The position numbers and the translations under genes were made by a program. A stretch of 32,426 nt of DNA from Acetobacteraceae bacterium. GTDB taxonomy: Bacteria; Pseudomonadota; Alphaproteobacteria; Acetobacterales; Acetobacteraceae. Every line of letters starts with the position of its first letter. Position 1 is the stretch's first letter. The notes under the pieces were generated by a model, which was given only the letters and a program-made list of their open reading frames with translations, was not told the DNA's origin and made no database searches. Positions 6,322-15,283 of this stretch are shown here, one piece after another. Where the stretch lies: NCBI GenBank assembly GCA_009693795.1, contig SHWN01000010.1, positions 1 to 32,426 of the forward strand. The letters are read 5' to 3'.

Positions 6322-7710
6322 GTGTTCGAAACACTGTCGGAAAAACTGTCAGGCGTATTCGATAAGCTCCGCCGCCGCGGCGCGCTGAGCGAGAATGACG
6401 TTACCGAGGCGCTGCGGGAAATCCGCCTGGCGTTGCTGGATGCCGACGTGGCGCTGGAAGTGGTGCGCGATTTCACAGCCAACATCCGCGAGCGCGCCAT
6501 CGGCGCCGAGGTGACAAAATCCGTCACCCCGGGCCAACAGATGGTGAAGATCGTCCATGACGTGCTCGTGGAAAGCCTGGGCGGAGAAGGCGCGGTCAGC
6601 ATTAACCTAAACGCTCCCGCCCCCATCGCCCTCCTGATGGTCGGCCTGCAAGGCTCCGGCAAAACCACCACGTCGGGAAAAATCGCGCTGCGGCTGAAGG
6701 ACAAGCAGCGAAAGAAAGTTCTGCTGGCAAGCCTAGATACCCAGCGCCCCGCCGCCCAGTTGCAGTTGCAACAGCTCGCCGAACGCGCCGGTGTGGCGTG
6801 CCTGCCCATCATCATGGGCCAAAGCCCGGTGGAGATCGCGCGGCGCGCCATGGAGACCGGGCGGCGGGAGGTTTTTGACATTGTCATTCTGGATACCGCC
6901 GGCCGCCTCGCCATCGATCAGGTTCTGATGGATGAGGTAAAGGCCATCCGCGACGCGACGCGCCCCATCGAAACTCTTCTGGTCGTCGATGCGATGACCG
7001 GCCAGGACGCGGTGAACACCGCGCGCGAATTTAACCAGCAAATCGGCGTCACCGGAATCGTGCTGACCCGCATGGATGGCGATGCGCGCGGCGGCGCGGC
7101 CTTGTCGATGCGCGCCATCACCGGCGCCCCGATCAAGCTGGTCGGTTCCGGCGAAAAGCTGGACGCGCTGGAGGATTTCCATCCAGAGCGCGTCGCCAGC
7201 CGTATCCTCGGCATGGGCGATATCGTTTCCCTCGTCGAACGCGCCGCCGAGACCATCGATCAGGCCGAGGCCGAAAAGCTCGCCGCCAAGATGGCCAAGG
7301 GCACGTTTGATTTGGCTGACTATGCCAACCAGCTCAAACAAATCGCCAAGATGGGCAGTCTTTCTGGCATTCTCGGCATGCTCCCCGGCGTAGGAAAGTT
7401 AAAAGCCCGGATGGGGGATGCCAATCTCGATGGAGCCATCCTAAAACGTCAGGCGGCAATTATTTCGTCGATGACCCCGAAGGAACGCCGCACGCCGGAT
7501 ATCCTGAAGGCCAGCCGCAAGAAGCGCATCGCGGCAGGATCAGGCACCAGCGTGCAGGAAGTCAACAAGCTACTGAAACAATTCGACGATATGTCGACGA
7601 TGATGAAGCGCATGCAGAAGATGGGCCAGAAGGGCCTGCTACGCCAAGGTCTCGGGGCGCTGATGCCCAAGGGAATCATGCCGGGTGCCTCCGGCAGACG
7701 CCTATTTTAA
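6322..7710 (+). CDS. ffh: Signal recognition particle protein Ffh
   Basis: Ffh is the SRP54-type GTPase that, with 4.5S RNA, takes ribosomes making membrane proteins to FtsY. The 462-aa product has an N domain (FETLSEKLSGVFDKLRRRGAL, ALREIRLALLDADV), a G domain with P-loop GLQGSGKTT (108-116), DTQRPAAQLQL, DTAGR (191-195) and TRMDGDARGG (249-258), and a methionine-rich M domain from about residue 330 with the RNA-binding region SVQEVNKLLKQFDDMSTMMK. I chose the GTG at 6322 because TTGGAGG (6306-6312) sits at good spacing and the product then starts like other Ffh proteins; a GTG at 6295 would lie inside a hairpin. rpsP follows 23 bp downstream. Confidence 0.97.
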   Translation: MFETLSEKLSGVFDKLRRRGALSENDVTEALREIRLALLDADVALEVVRDFTANIRERAIGAEVTKSVTPGQQMVKIVHDVLVESLGGEGAVSINLNAPAPIALLMVGLQGSGKTTTSGKIALRLKDKQRKKVLLASLDTQRPAAQLQLQQLAERAGVACLPIIMGQSPVEIARRAMETGRREVFDIVILDTAGRLAIDQVLMDEVKAIRDATRPIETLLVVDAMTGQDAVNTAREFNQQIGVTGIVLTRMDGDARGGAALSMRAITGAPIKLVGSGEKLDALEDFHPERVASRILGMGDIVSLVERAAETIDQAEAEKLAAKMAKGTFDLADYANQLKQIAKMGSLSGILGMLPGVGKLKARMGDANLDGAILKRQAAIISSMTPKERRTPDILKASRKKRIAAGSGTSVQEVNKLLKQFDDMSTMMKRMQKMGQKGLLRQGLGALMPKGIMPGASGRRLF

Positions 7711-7733
7711 GTTAAGCAAGGAGCAACAGGCCA

Positions 7734-8066
7734 ATGGGTCTTAAGATTCGTCTGACACGTGCCGGCGCTAAGAAGCGTCCCTATTACCATATCGTGGTGG
7801 CCGATAGCCGTTCGCCGCGCGATGGCCGCTTTATCGAACGCGTTGGCAGCTATAACCCGATGCTACCGGCCGAACACGAAGATCGCGTGCGCCTGCAAGG
7901 CGAACGCATCATGCACTGGATCGCGCAGGGCGCGCTGGCGACGGACCGGGTTGCCCGCTTCCTCGGCAAGGCTGGGCTGAAGCCGATGCCCGCCTATCGC
8001 GAACAGCCGATCCAGTCGGCGCCGAAGAAAAAGGCGCAGGAACGCGCTAAAGCCGCGGCTGGCTAA
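7734..8066 (+). CDS. rpsP: 30S ribosomal protein S16
   Basis: The 110-aa product matches S16, an early-binding protein of the small subunit body. Visible hallmarks are [42 protein letters not shown] split across the N-terminal half, then a basic Ala/Lys-rich tail ([13 protein letters not shown]) common in alphaproteobacteria. AAGGAGC at about 7718 is a strong ribosome site. It normally leads an rpsP-rimM-trmD-rplS operon; here 410 bp separate it from rimM. Confidence 0.98.
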   Translation: MGLKIRLTRAGAKKRPYYHIVVADSRSPRDGRFIERVGSYNPMLPAEHEDRVRLQGERIMHWIAQGALATDRVARFLGKAGLKPMPAYREQPIQSAPKKKAQERAKAAAG

Positions 8067-8476
8067 GACGTCGATGGCCACACCAGGCACAGATTTTGGC
8101 TTCACGACAAATCCCCCTCCTCCTGCAGGGAAGACGGAGGAAAGCCTGTACGTTGGTCAATCGTCCGTCTCGTCGTCAACCGCATCTTCGCCGGGGAGCA
8201 TGCGGAGAAGATCGTCCTTGGCCAGCTTCCCGTCGCAGGCCGGGAGAATCTCATCGTCAATACGTTTCGCAGAGATTTTGAGACGACCGCTCGTGTCGAG
8301 CGGCATCAGCCCAGAATCCGGCTCACTCACCAAAAAAATCAGAAGCACAGAAACAGTTATTGAATTTAATCGAATTTGCCTTTTTAGCCCCAATTATGAT
8401 CGCATGACCACCGTAATTGATAGTCGAGGCGGTGATATCGGTTCAGTGCCAGCGGTATCAAGCACGGAACGAAACC
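8067..8476 (+). other. 410-bp gap between rpsP and rimM with a possible gene remnant
   Basis: No credible intact gene lies here. On the + strand, about 8150-8360 can be read without stops as a coding-like stretch with GC-rich third positions (VNRIFAGEHAEKIVLGQL, then VAGRENLIVNTFRRDFE), but it has no start codon or recognisable family. A perfect hairpin with 7-bp arms (CCGCTCG, TGT loop) is at 8287-8303. Positions 8335-8400 are AT-rich and could hold a promoter for rimM-trmD-rplS. Confidence 0.4.
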
Positions 8477-9022
8477 ATGCGTAGCGCGGTGAACGGTGCA
8501 GCGCGCCGCATTCTGTTAGGCGTGATCGGCCGCCCGCACGGTGTACGGGGCTTGGTGCATGTCCACAGCCACACGGAAGAGCCCGCCGATCTAACCGCGT
8601 ATGGAGATCTCTCCGACGCGCAAGGCCGACGTTTTCTTCTTCGTTGGCGCGGCGCGGGCGTTGCCGAAATTACTCTACGCGTCGACGGCAATGAAGTTAA
8701 AATTTCGGATCGCGACGCGGCGGCGAAACTCACCCGCACCGAACTCTTTATCGACCGCGACCGCCTGCCGCCGGCCGATGAGGATGAATTCTACCTTGCC
8801 GATCTCGTCGGCCTGACCGCGGTAGATAAGACCGGCGCCGAACTCGGCACGGTGCAAACCGTGCATGACTATGGCGCCGGTGCCAGCCTGGAAATTTCCC
8901 GCAACGGTAATTCGCTGGTCGTCCCCTTTACCCGCGCCGTCGTCCCGGAAATAAATCTGTCCGCCGGGCGCATGGTGATCGATCCACCTGCTGAAATTAT
9001 TACCGAGGGGGGCGCGGCATGA
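8477..9022 (+). CDS. rimM: Ribosome maturation factor RimM
   Basis: RimM binds S19 and helps mature the head of the 30S subunit. The 181-aa product has the N-terminal motif [20 protein letters not shown], the central [25 protein letters not shown] split at the domain joint, and the C-terminal PRC-barrel with [30 protein letters not shown]. The ATG at 8477 was chosen over upstream in-frame codons because it gives the family N-terminus; the upstream GGAACGA is a weak ribosome site. It overlaps trmD by four bases (ATGA). Confidence 0.96.
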   Translation: MRSAVNGAARRILLGVIGRPHGVRGLVHVHSHTEEPADLTAYGDLSDAQGRRFLLRWRGAGVAEITLRVDGNEVKISDRDAAAKLTRTELFIDRDRLPPADEDEFYLADLVGLTAVDKTGAELGTVQTVHDYGAGASLEISRNGNSLVVPFTRAVVPEINLSAGRMVIDPPAEIITEGGAA

Positions 9023-9741
9023 GCTGGCACGCCACCATTCTGACTTTGTTCCCAGAAATGTTCCCCGGTCCACTTGGCCATTCCCTGGCTGGCCACGCAC
9101 TTAGCACCGGCATCTGGTCGTTTGAGACAACGAACATCCGCGATTACGCGACAGACAAGCATCGCTCCGTCGACGACACGCCCTGCGGCGGCGGCGGCGG
9201 CATGGTGTTTCGTCCGGATGTCATCGATGCAGCGCTCAACGCCGCGGCCGATGCGCGCCCGAAAATCGTCCTCACCCCGCGCGGCACCCCGCTGACGCAG
9301 CGCCGCGTCGCAACCCTCGCATCCGGCCATGGCGTGGTCCTGCTCTGCGGCCGCTTCGAAGGCATCGACCAGAGGGTCATCGACGCCCACGGGCTGGAAG
9401 AAATTTCCGTTGGTGATTATGTCCTGGCAGGCGGCGAGCTTCCCGCCATGCTGCTGCTGGACGCCGCCATCCGGCTGCTCCCCGGCGTCATGGGCGCCGC
9501 CGACAGCGCCGAGGACGAAAGCTTTTCCACCGGCCTGCTGGAATATCCGCACTACACCCGCCCCACCAACTGGCAAGGCCGACAGGTCCCCGAAATTCTT
9601 CTCTCCGGCAACCACGCCGCCATCGCCGCCTGGCGCCGAGCGCAAGCCGAAAAAATAACTCGCGAACGCCGCCCCGATCTCTGGGCCGCCTTTTCACAAC
9701 AAAACGCTCGGCCAGTTGCCACCCCGGCAACCGCGCCGTAA
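9019..9741 (+). CDS. trmD: tRNA (guanine37-N1)-methyltransferase TrmD
   Basis: TrmD methylates N1 of G37 in tRNAs with G36 and so prevents +1 frameshifting. It is a SPOUT-fold, knotted homodimer. The 240-aa product shows [12 protein letters not shown] at the N-terminus, [14 protein letters not shown] (56-67), the knot and SAM site [13 protein letters not shown] (108-120) and [17 protein letters not shown] (128-144), and the catalytic Asp region [19 protein letters not shown] (164-182). It is translationally coupled to rimM by ATGA and followed by rplS after 26 bp. Confidence 0.98.
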   Translation: MSWHATILTLFPEMFPGPLGHSLAGHALSTGIWSFETTNIRDYATDKHRSVDDTPCGGGGGMVFRPDVIDAALNAAADARPKIVLTPRGTPLTQRRVATLASGHGVVLLCGRFEGIDQRVIDAHGLEEISVGDYVLAGGELPAMLLLDAAIRLLPGVMGAADSAEDESFSTGLLEYPHYTRPTNWQGRQVPEILLSGNHAAIAAWRRAQAEKITRERRPDLWAAFSQQNARPVATPATAP

Positions 9742-9767
9742 TTAGATCAAGACGAAAGGACTACAAG

Positions 9768-10163
9768 GTGAACATCATCCAACAATTCGAGGCCGAGCAG
9801 ATCGCCAAGCTCTCCGCCAACCGCCCCGTACCGGCCTTCGCCGCCGGCGATACGCTGCGCGTCTCCGTCAAGGTCGTCGAAGGTGAGCGCTCCCGCGTGC
9901 AGGCTTTTGAAGGCGTCTGCATCGCGCGCTCCAACAAGGGCCTAAACAGCAACTTCACCGTGCGCAAAATCAGCTACGGCGAAGGCGTCGAACGCGTCTT
10001 TCCGCTCTACGCACCCACCATCGCCGACATCACCGTCGTCCGCCGTGGTGATGTCCGCCGCGCCAAGCTCTATTACCTGCGCGGCCGCTCCGGCAAATCC
10101 GCCCGCATCGCCGAAAAAGCCCGCGTCATCGTGCCAGTCACCGGAACCCCTGCGACCGAGTGA
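9768..10163 (+). CDS. rplS: 50S ribosomal protein L19
   Basis: L19 sits at the 30S-50S interface. The 131-aa product shows the full family pattern: [51 protein letters not shown] and a basic end [23 protein letters not shown]. It starts with GTG after GAAAGGA. It closes the rimM-trmD-rplS group; a GGGGC-AAC-GCCCC hairpin lies 20 bp after the stop. Confidence 0.98.
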   Translation: MNIIQQFEAEQIAKLSANRPVPAFAAGDTLRVSVKVVEGERSRVQAFEGVCIARSNKGLNSNFTVRKISYGEGVERVFPLYAPTIADITVVRRGDVRRAKLYYLRGRSGKSARIAEKARVIVPVTGTPATE

Positions 10164-10181
10164 TGCCCTTCACGGGGTTCA

Positions 10182-10194
10182 GGGGCAACGCCCC
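10182..10194. repeat. GC-rich palindrome after rplS (dispersed family)
   Basis: GGGGC-AAC-GCCCC with the flank GGGGTTCAGGGGC..GCCCCCGGCC. It belongs to the set of short GGGGC..GCCCC palindromes that recur at gene ends here (14806, 19513, 27740, 31760). It may serve as a terminator for the rplS operon. Confidence 0.6.
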
Positions 10195-10258
10195 CGGCCT
10201 TACTTACTTAACTGACCCCGCCCCACCACGGGCATGACCAGGTTGCTGGAGGCGCAGG

Positions 10259-11671
10259 ATGAGTGAAATGAAGCCGCGGACGTTGTTCGATAAGGTTTGG
10301 GACAGCCATGTCGTGAAGACGTTGGATGATGGCACCAGCATCCTTTTTATTGACCGGCATCTTGTGCATGAGGTGACCAGCCCGCAAGCATTTGAGGGGC
10401 TGCGGCTGGCGGGCCGTCCAGTGCGCCGGCCGGACCTAACGATTGCGGTGGCGGATCACAATATTCCCACCATGGATCGCGCCAAGGGCATCAAGGAAGA
10501 AGATAGCCGCATCCAAGTGGAAACTTTGGAGGCGAATGTGAAGGCGTTTGGCGTGCCCTACATTCCCATGCTCGATGAGCGCCAGGGCATTGTGCATATC
10601 ATTGGCCCGGAGCTGGGGATTTCGCTGCCGGGGCAGACCTTGGTGTGCGGTGATTCACATACCTCGACGCATGGCGCGCTGGGTGCGCTAGCGTTCGGAA
10701 TCGGCACGTCCGAGGTTGAGCATGTGCTGGCGACGCAGACCCTGTTGCAGAAACCGATGAAGAATATGCGCGTGGATGTCACGGGCGGGTTACCCTTCGG
10801 CACGTCAGCCAAGGATGTCGTGCTGGCGATCATCGGAAAAATCGGCACCGCCGGCGGCAACGGCCATATTATCGAATATACCGGAGATATGATACGCGGC
10901 CTGGACATGGCCGGGCGGATGACAGTGTCCAACATGACGATCGAGGCCGGGGCGCGTGCCGGCATGATCGCGCCGGATGAGACGACGTTCGAATATGTGA
11001 AGGGCCGCCCCTACGCGCCGAAGGGCGCGGCATGGGACCAGGCGGTCTCCTATTGGCGCAGCTTGCCAACCGATCCTGGCGCGCATTTCGACACATCCGT
11101 GTTCCTGACCGCCACCGACATCGCGCCGATGGTGACCTGGGGCACCAACCCGGAAGCCGTTGTGCCCGTCACCGGCTTGGTACCAAACCCGGCCGACATC
11201 GAAGATGAGGGCATCCGTGCCCAGCGCCAGCGCATGCTGGAATATATGGGCCTGACACCGGGCCAGAAGATGACCGATCTAAAAGTGGATGTCGTGTTCA
11301 TCGGCTCCTGCACCAATGGCCGGATTGAGGATTTGCGGGCGGCCGCCGCGGTCGCGAAAGGCCGCAAGGTGGCTGCTGGCGTGCGCGCCCTGGTAGTGCC
11401 TGGCTCCGGCCTCGTGAAATTGCAGGCGGAGCGCGAGGGCATTGCGCAGATCCTGATCGAATCCGGCTTTGAATGGCGCGAGCCCTGCTGTTCGATGTGC
11501 CTCGGCATGAATCCAGACAAAATTTCCGCCGGGCAGCGTTGTGCCAGCACGTCTAACCGCAACTTTGAGGGCCGGCAGGGCATTGGCGGGCGGACGCATC
11601 TGGTTTCACCGTCCATGGCTGCCGCCGCCGCTGTAATGGGCCACTTCGCCGATGTCCGTGAACTGGGTTGA
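10259..11671 (+). CDS. leuC: 3-isopropylmalate dehydratase large subunit
   Basis: LeuC with LeuD isomerises 2-isopropylmalate to 3-isopropylmalate in leucine synthesis. The 470-aa product is an aconitase-family [4Fe-4S] protein. Its cluster ligands are C351 (in [14 protein letters not shown]) and C411 and C414 (in [11 protein letters not shown]). Substrate and fold motifs include [57 protein letters not shown] and [12 protein letters not shown]. The ATG follows CTGGAGG. leuD begins 13 bp after the stop. Confidence 0.98.
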   Translation: MSEMKPRTLFDKVWDSHVVKTLDDGTSILFIDRHLVHEVTSPQAFEGLRLAGRPVRRPDLTIAVADHNIPTMDRAKGIKEEDSRIQVETLEANVKAFGVPYIPMLDERQGIVHIIGPELGISLPGQTLVCGDSHTSTHGALGALAFGIGTSEVEHVLATQTLLQKPMKNMRVDVTGGLPFGTSAKDVVLAIIGKIGTAGGNGHIIEYTGDMIRGLDMAGRMTVSNMTIEAGARAGMIAPDETTFEYVKGRPYAPKGAAWDQAVSYWRSLPTDPGAHFDTSVFLTATDIAPMVTWGTNPEAVVPVTGLVPNPADIEDEGIRAQRQRMLEYMGLTPGQKMTDLKVDVVFIGSCTNGRIEDLRAAAAVAKGRKVAAGVRALVVPGSGLVKLQAEREGIAQILIESGFEWREPCCSMCLGMNPDKISAGQRCASTSNRNFEGRQGIGGRTHLVSPSMAAAAAVMGHFADVRELG

Positions 11672-11684
11672 GACGGAGGAAAAA

Positions 11685-12308
11685 ATGGAAAAATTCACCA
11701 AGCTCACCGGCATCGCCGCACCACTGCCGCTGGCTAATATCGACACCGACAAGGTAATCCCGGCGCGCTTCCTGAAAACCATCAAGCGTTCAGGCCTCGG
11801 CGTGCATTTGTTCGATGCGCTGCGCTACGACAAGGATGGCAATGAGCGCCCGGATTTCGTGCTCAACCAAGAGCCCTATCGCAAGGCAGAGATCCTCATC
11901 ACGCATGAAAATTTCGGCTGCGGATCATCCCGCGAACACGCGCCTTGGGCGTTGTTGGATTTCGGCATTCGCTGCATCATCGCTCCGGATTTCGCCGATA
12001 TTTTCCATAGCAACAGCCTTAAGAATGGCGTGTTACCGGTACGCTTGTCCCGCGCGGTCTGCGATCAGTTGATCGACGATGCGAAACTCGGCGGCAACGC
12101 CCGCATCACTGTGGATCTGGAACGCCAGGTCGTGGTGCGCCCAAACGGCGAGGAAATTCCCTTCAAGGTCGATCCTTTCAGCCGCCATCTGCTACTGAAC
12201 GGTCTCGACGATATTGGCCAGACTCTGCAGCACGGCAAAGCGCTGGACAGCTATGAGGTCAAGCGCCATGCCGAACAGCCCTGGCAACCCACCATCGCTG
12301 CCGTCTGA
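11685..12308 (+). CDS. leuD: 3-isopropylmalate dehydratase small subunit
   Basis: LeuD is the swivel-domain partner of LeuC. The 207-aa product has [20 protein letters not shown], the key loop [16 protein letters not shown] and [18 protein letters not shown] chose the ATG at 11685, preceded by CGGAGGA (11674-11680), rather than the in-frame ATG at 11652 that would lie inside leuC. Cotranscribed with leuC and leuB (17-bp gap). Confidence 0.98.
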   Translation: MEKFTKLTGIAAPLPLANIDTDKVIPARFLKTIKRSGLGVHLFDALRYDKDGNERPDFVLNQEPYRKAEILITHENFGCGSSREHAPWALLDFGIRCIIAPDFADIFHSNSLKNGVLPVRLSRAVCDQLIDDAKLGGNARITVDLERQVVVRPNGEEIPFKVDPFSRHLLLNGLDDIGQTLQHGKALDSYEVKRHAEQPWQPTIAAV

Positions 12309-12325
12309 GCGCGACAGGAACCAAC

Positions 12326-13438
12326 ATGGCCGCCAATAAAAAACTCCTCGTCCTGCCCGGCGACGGCATCGGCCCGGAAGTCATGCGGGAGGTCCGCCGA
12401 GTTATCGACTGGATGGACCGCCGCCGCATGGTCACCTTCGACATGGCCGAAGACCTGGTTGGCGGCGCCTCGATCGACGCGCACGGCACGCCCATCACGG
12501 ACAACGTGATGGCGAAGGCCCGGGAAGCCGACGCCATCCTGTTCGGCTCCGTCGGGGGCCCGCAATGGGATAAGCTCGGATTCGACCTTCGCCCGGAAAT
12601 CGCCATTTTACGACTACGCAAGGAACTCGATCTGTTCGCCAATCTCCGCCCGGCCATCGTGCTCGATCCGCTGGTGGATGCCTCCACGTTGAAGGCGGAT
12701 ATCATTCGCGGCCTTGACATCATGATCGTGCGCGAAAGCACCGGTGGCATTTACTTTGGCGAACCGCGCGGCGTCGAGACCCTGCCGGACGGCCAGCAGC
12801 GCGGCTTCGATACCGAAACCTACACCACCCACGAAATCAAGCGTGTCGCCCGCGTCGCGTTTGATCTCGCCCGTAAGCGCCAGAACCGCGTGACCAGCGT
12901 GGAAAAGGCTAACGTGATGCAGTCCGGCCTGTTCTGGCGCAAGATCGTCACGGCGCTGCATCAGAGCGAATATTCCGACGTTGAACTATCGCACATGTAT
13001 GCGGATAACTGCGCCATGCAGCTGGTGCGCAACCCGCGCCAGTTCGACGTCATCGTGACATCCAACATCTTCGGCGATCTGCTGTCGGATCTGGCGTCGA
13101 TGCTCACCGGCAGCCTCGGCATGTTGCCCTCGGCAACGCTGGGTGCGCCGGATGAGTCGGGCAAGCGCGCCGCTCTGTATGAACCTATTCATGGCAGCGC
13201 GCCTGACATTGCCGGCAAGGGTCTCGCCAACCCGCTGGCCCAGCTACTCAGCTTCGCCATGCTGCTGCGCTTTTCCTTCAACATGGATGAAGACGCTGCC
13301 CTGATCGAAAAAGCCGTGAACAATGTTCTCTCGTCCGGCCTGCGCACCGCGGACATCATGGGGCCCGGCACTGCCCGTGTCGGTACCAGCGTCATGGGCG
13401 AATCCATCCTGCGTGAGCTGAACAAGCTGGCTGCGTAA
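12326..13438 (+). CDS. leuB: 3-isopropylmalate dehydrogenase
   Basis: LeuB oxidises and decarboxylates 3-isopropylmalate to 2-oxoisocaproate with NAD+ and a divalent metal. The 370-aa product has [14 protein letters not shown] at the N-terminus, [14 protein letters not shown]-like [15 protein letters not shown], the substrate arginine region [29 protein letters not shown], the metal-binding [24 protein letters not shown] and the adenine-binding [21 protein letters not shown] follows GACAGGA. It ends the leuC-leuD-leuB operon; a hairpin with 12-bp arms lies six bases after the stop. Confidence 0.98.
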   Translation: MAANKKLLVLPGDGIGPEVMREVRRVIDWMDRRRMVTFDMAEDLVGGASIDAHGTPITDNVMAKAREADAILFGSVGGPQWDKLGFDLRPEIAILRLRKELDLFANLRPAIVLDPLVDASTLKADIIRGLDIMIVRESTGGIYFGEPRGVETLPDGQQRGFDTETYTTHEIKRVARVAFDLARKRQNRVTSVEKANVMQSGLFWRKIVTALHQSEYSDVELSHMYADNCAMQLVRNPRQFDVIVTSNIFGDLLSDLASMLTGSLGMLPSATLGAPDESGKRAALYEPIHGSAPDIAGKGLANPLAQLLSFAMLLRFSFNMDEDAALIEKAVNNVLSSGLRTADIMGPGTARVGTSVMGESILRELNKLAA

Positions 13439-13443
13439 GGGAG

Positions 13444-13485
13444 CTAGAGCGGGATACCTTTCTATTTGAACGCATCCCGCTCTAG
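13444..13485. terminator. Hairpin after leuB (CTAGAGCGGGAT arms)
   Basis: Perfect 12-bp arms, CTAGAGCGGGAT (13444-13455) and ATCCCGCTCTAG (13474-13485), flank an 18-base AT-rich loop. This AGAGCGGGAT..ATCCCGCTCT form resembles an intergenic palindrome I associate with alphaproteobacterial genomes. No T-run follows. The next 220 bp to the SDR gene hold no gene I can support. Confidence 0.65.
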
Positions 13486-13703
13486 GTCTGGACTGTAAGG
13501 CCGCAGGAACAGCAGACCAGCGCCGGCCGCGCGAACTACGCGTTGAGCGGCCTGGCCTTAGTGGCTTCTGAGATCATCGAGCACGGCGATGCCACTGGCT
13601 GTCGCATTAGTGTCCGGAACGGCACGGACCAGGCGAGAAAGATGTTACCGTTGATGAGGCCGCCGATGACACAATAAATGCCGCCATCCGCCTATATCCT
13701 GGA

Positions 13704-14435
13704 TTACAATGTCGCTCCGCCGTCGATGGCGATTTCAGCGCCGGTGATGTAGCTGCTTTCGTCAGAGAGTAAGAACAGCACTAGGCCGGCGACTTCCTGG
13801 GCTGTGCCCATGCGTTTCATGGGGACCAATCCCACGCGGCGAGCGTTTTGTTCTGGGGTACGGACCTTCAGCATATCGGTGTCAATGGGTCCGGGATGGA
13901 TGGAATTGACACGAATATGGCGTGGGGCGAGGTCGATGGCGGCGGCTTTAGTCATGCCGCGCAAGGCCCATTTTGTGGCGCTGTAGGCGATAGCGCCGGG
14001 GGAGCCGCGCAGGCCAGCGACGGACGAAATATTGACGATGGCGCCGTTGCCAGATGTCTCCATGGCTGGCACCACCGCCTTCATGCCGAGAAAACAGCCA
14101 AGCTGATTGATCCTCATATGGCGTTCGAACAAGGCGGCGTCCGTTTCCATCAAGGTCGCCGGCTGGTAGATTCCGGCATTGTTCACTAGGCCATGCAGAC
14201 CGCCCAGGCGTTCCGCAGCCGCGACGGCCGCGGTCCAGTCGCTTTCCTTGGTGACGTCCTGACGGACGAAAATGGCCCTGTCCCCGAGTTCTGCCACAAG
14301 GGCGCGCCCCTCGGTTTCCAACAAATCTCCGATGACCACTTTTGCGCCCTCAGCCACGCAAAGCCGGGCCTCCGCGGCGCCCTGGCCGCGCGCGCCGCCG
14401 CTGATTAAAATAATCTTCCCGTTGAGACGCGCCAT
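13704..14435 (-). CDS. Short-chain dehydrogenase/reductase (FabG / hydroxysteroid dehydrogenase-like)
   Basis: The 243-aa classical SDR has the cofactor motif SGGARGQG (12-19, Ser in place of the usual Thr), NNAG (85-88), catalytic S138, and Y151/K155 in YSATKWALRG. It also has a conserved PG..T region (IHPGPIDTDM) and the C-terminal SSYITGAEIAIDGG. Asp37 at the end of strand beta-2 suggests NAD preference. The start ATG at 14435 is preceded by GGAGGAA. It diverges from the nitroreductase pseudogene at 14548. The substrate is unknown. Confidence 0.93.
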   Translation of the reverse strand: MARLNGKIILISGGARGQGAAEARLCVAEGAKVVIGDLLETEGRALVAELGDRAIFVRQDVTKESDWTAAVAAAERLGGLHGLVNNAGIYQPATLMETDAALFERHMRINQLGCFLGMKAVVPAMETSGNGAIVNISSVAGLRGSPGAIAYSATKWALRGMTKAAAIDLAPRHIRVNSIHPGPIDTDMLKVRTPEQNARRVGLVPMKRMGTAQEVAGLVLFLLSDESSYITGAEIAIDGGATL

Positions 14436-14547
14436 GTATTCCTCCGGACTCGCGAGAAATAAGCTAAGGCAGGTGGCGTCTGGCAGCAAATGTAAGCCAC
14501 TCGCAGTGGCCTATCTGCGATGCGCGCGAAATTTGGGGAGAAAGACA

Positions 14548-14800
14548 ATGACCGGTGGCACCGAACTGTTCCAGACCCTGGGCATAACCCGCTCCATGCG
14601 CCGGTTGAAGCCGGACACAGTGCCAGACGCATTGATCAATCAGATCCTGCAAGCCTGCGCTTGAGCGACGAATGGCAGGAATGCCCAGCGTTGGCGGTTT
14701 CTGGTCATTAAAGATACGGCGATTAAGAAAGCGGTGTAGGTCTATTATAAGAAAGTCTTCGATGAGGTTATTGGCTCGCGTTACGCGACCAGCGGGTTAC
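14548..14800 (+). pseudogene. Nitroreductase-family pseudogene with two nonsense codons
   Basis: From ATG 14548, with GGGGAG upstream, the frame reads MTGGTELFQTLGITRSMRRL and KPDTVPDALINQILQACA, then hits TGA at 14662-14664. The same frame continues as TNGRNAQRWRFLVIKDTAIKKAV, meets TAG at 14737-14739, and goes on as VYYKKVFDEVIGSRYATSG. This matches the first third of nitroreductases (FMN-binding RSMRRL and the N.Q.W.F.V motif). The rest of the gene is missing; a GC-rich palindrome begins where similarity ends. Confidence 0.85.
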
Positions 14801-14805
14801 CACCA

Positions 14806-14823
14806 GGGCTCGGGGCAGAGCCC
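14806..14823. repeat. GC-rich palindrome between nitroreductase remnant and hemJ
   Basis: GGGCTC-GGGGCA-GAGCCC; in reverse it reads GGGCTCTGCCCCGAGCCC, close to the copy at 31760. It lies 11 bp after the hemJ stop on the minus strand, so it may end hemE-hemH-hemJ transcription. Confidence 0.6.
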
Positions 14824-14833
14824 GCGATATTTT

Positions 14834-15283
14834 TTACGGCCGCACGACGACCATAATTACAATGACAATCATGAGGATGGTTGGAATTTCGTTAGAAATG
14901 CGATAAAAACGTTGGGACTTCTGATTGCGGTCTTCAAGGAAATCCCGGCGCCAGGCCGAAAGGGCACCGTGAAAACCTGACATGGCGAGGACCGATATAA
15001 ATTTAATCCACCACCAGCCGGTAGTCCAATCGATTATGCCGGGGGTGAGAACGAGGAGAACACCAAAAATCCAGGTAGCGATCATGGCGGGATTGATGAT
15101 TTGTTTCAACAATCGGCGTTCCATTATTTTGAAACGCTCGCTTTCTATTGAACCAGACTGGGTTTCACAGTGATAAACATAAAGACGTGGCAGATAAAAC
15201 ATCCCGGCCATCCAAGCGATGACGCTCATGATGTGGCAGGCTTTAATCCAAGGATAAATCTGGGTAAGAATGTTTAATATCAT
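14834..15283 (-). CDS. hemJ: Protoporphyrinogen IX oxidase HemJ
   Basis: HemJ is the membrane-bound, oxygen-independent type of protoporphyrinogen oxidase and performs the penultimate step of heme synthesis. The 149-aa product has four hydrophobic segments. It also has the conserved His in IKACHIMSVIAWMAGMFYLPRLYVYH (H17), RLLKQIINPAMIATWIFGVL, GWWWIKFISVLAMSGFHG (K94) and a final hydrophobic stretch ending VVVRP. Its ATG overlaps the hemH stop by four bases. With hemE and hemH it forms one operon. Composition is AT-richer than in neighbouring leu genes. Confidence 0.93.
   Translation of the reverse strand: MILNILTQIYPWIKACHIMSVIAWMAGMFYLPRLYVYHCETQSGSIESERFKIMERRLLKQIINPAMIATWIFGVLLVLTPGIIDWTTGWWWIKFISVLAMSGFHGALSAWRRDFLEDRNQKSQRFYRISNEIPTILMIVIVIMVVVRP

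Noticed and set aside
8074-8484. 136-codon + strand ORF between rpsP and rimM
   Set aside because: Ser/Pro-rich with no recognisable motif, and it overlaps the rimM start; a different frame looks more coding-like but is startless.
13486-13703. Coding-like stretch (LVASEIIEHGDATGC) between leuB and the SDR gene
   Set aside because: Too short, without a start or a recognisable family; left as unexplained intergenic sequence.
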